Assembly (NCBI GenBank): GCA_934047225.1 | Contig: OW203989.1 | Span: 17,025,977-17,089,976 of the forward strand | Direction: 5' to 3' | DNA from: Ypsolopha sequella | Lineage: Eukaryota; Arthropoda; Insecta; Lepidoptera; Ypsolophidae | DNA length: 64,000 nt | In this document: piece after piece, positions 63,881 to 64,000 of the stretch | Layout of the letters: every line of letters begins with the position of its first letter | Numbering within the stretch: the stretch's first letter is position 1 | The notes under the pieces: generated by a model | Told to the model about the DNA's origin: nothing | The model's input: the letters and a program-made list of their open reading frames with translations, nothing else | Database searches by the model: none | Made by a program: the position numbers and the translations under genes

Positions 63881-64000
63881 ATTTTGTTTTTATTCCACTT
63901 TTTAATTGAACGAGCGAGCGAAGTTCTCCCAGTCTACTCACTGAGTTCGTTCACTCTTTCAAATATACATAACTTTTTTTTTGTTTGTCAGATGCTTTTA

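Overview
The window is animal nuclear DNA and most likely lepidopteran (moth or butterfly). It is AT-rich, its genes are split by GT-AG introns, and it carries repeats I associate with Lepidoptera: a Helitron-like element whose 3' end is a CGCGGGCGAAGCCGCGGGC hairpin followed by CTAG, many fragments of the 'ggccaagtgcgagtc...gggttccgta' repeat, and large families of fold-back MITEs. The species cannot be named from this sequence alone.

Three genes can be supported, all on the minus strand. (1) At 2192-3024 are the first three coding exons of a casein kinase 1 delta/epsilon gene (dco/doubletime, the circadian and Hedgehog/Hippo/Wnt pathway kinase). The protein is collinear with the family up to residue 127 (HR of the HRD motif), and the rest lies beyond the left edge. 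(2) At 4327-5145 is a three-exon THAP-domain gene with all four zinc ligands intact but an in-frame TGA inside the THAP domain, so it is a pseudogene or a null allele. (3) At 14032-27462 is a four-exon bHLH transcription factor of the dimmed/Mist1 family (about 237 aa), with an 11-kb first coding intron full of transposable elements. From about 27.5 kb to the right edge no host coding exon was recognised.

The rest is a dense mosaic of transposons. Coding relics are a mariner transposase whose central catalytic segment is deleted (27.5-28.2 kb), a 492-bp hAT element with perfect 8-bp target duplications and a readable hAT C-terminal dimerisation domain (53.27-53.76 kb), and a frameshifted YqaJ-type exonuclease/recombinase relic (47.45-47.87 kb). 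Non-coding elements include a 2.4-kb Helitron-like element (6.66-9.11 kb), a family of about 260-bp MITEs with CAAGG ends inserted at TA, at least three related MITE families that share an internal terminal-repeat core, an RTE-tailed SINE in three copies, tRNA-derived SINE pieces, and a 1.68-kb element with CCCAAGTAGCATT ends.

The most notable property of the window is how many elements are long inverted repeats and how often they are nested. Several insertions can be proved from within the window because an uninterrupted paralogous copy lies elsewhere in it (9.7, 24.3 and 35.0 kb), or because intact target duplications remain (hAT 8 bp, SINE 11 bp, inverted SINE dimer 16 bp, RTE-tailed SINE 13 bp, a TTTC-tailed element 8 bp). 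The three host genes have no evident functional link to one another; their proximity looks like ordinary neighbourhood.
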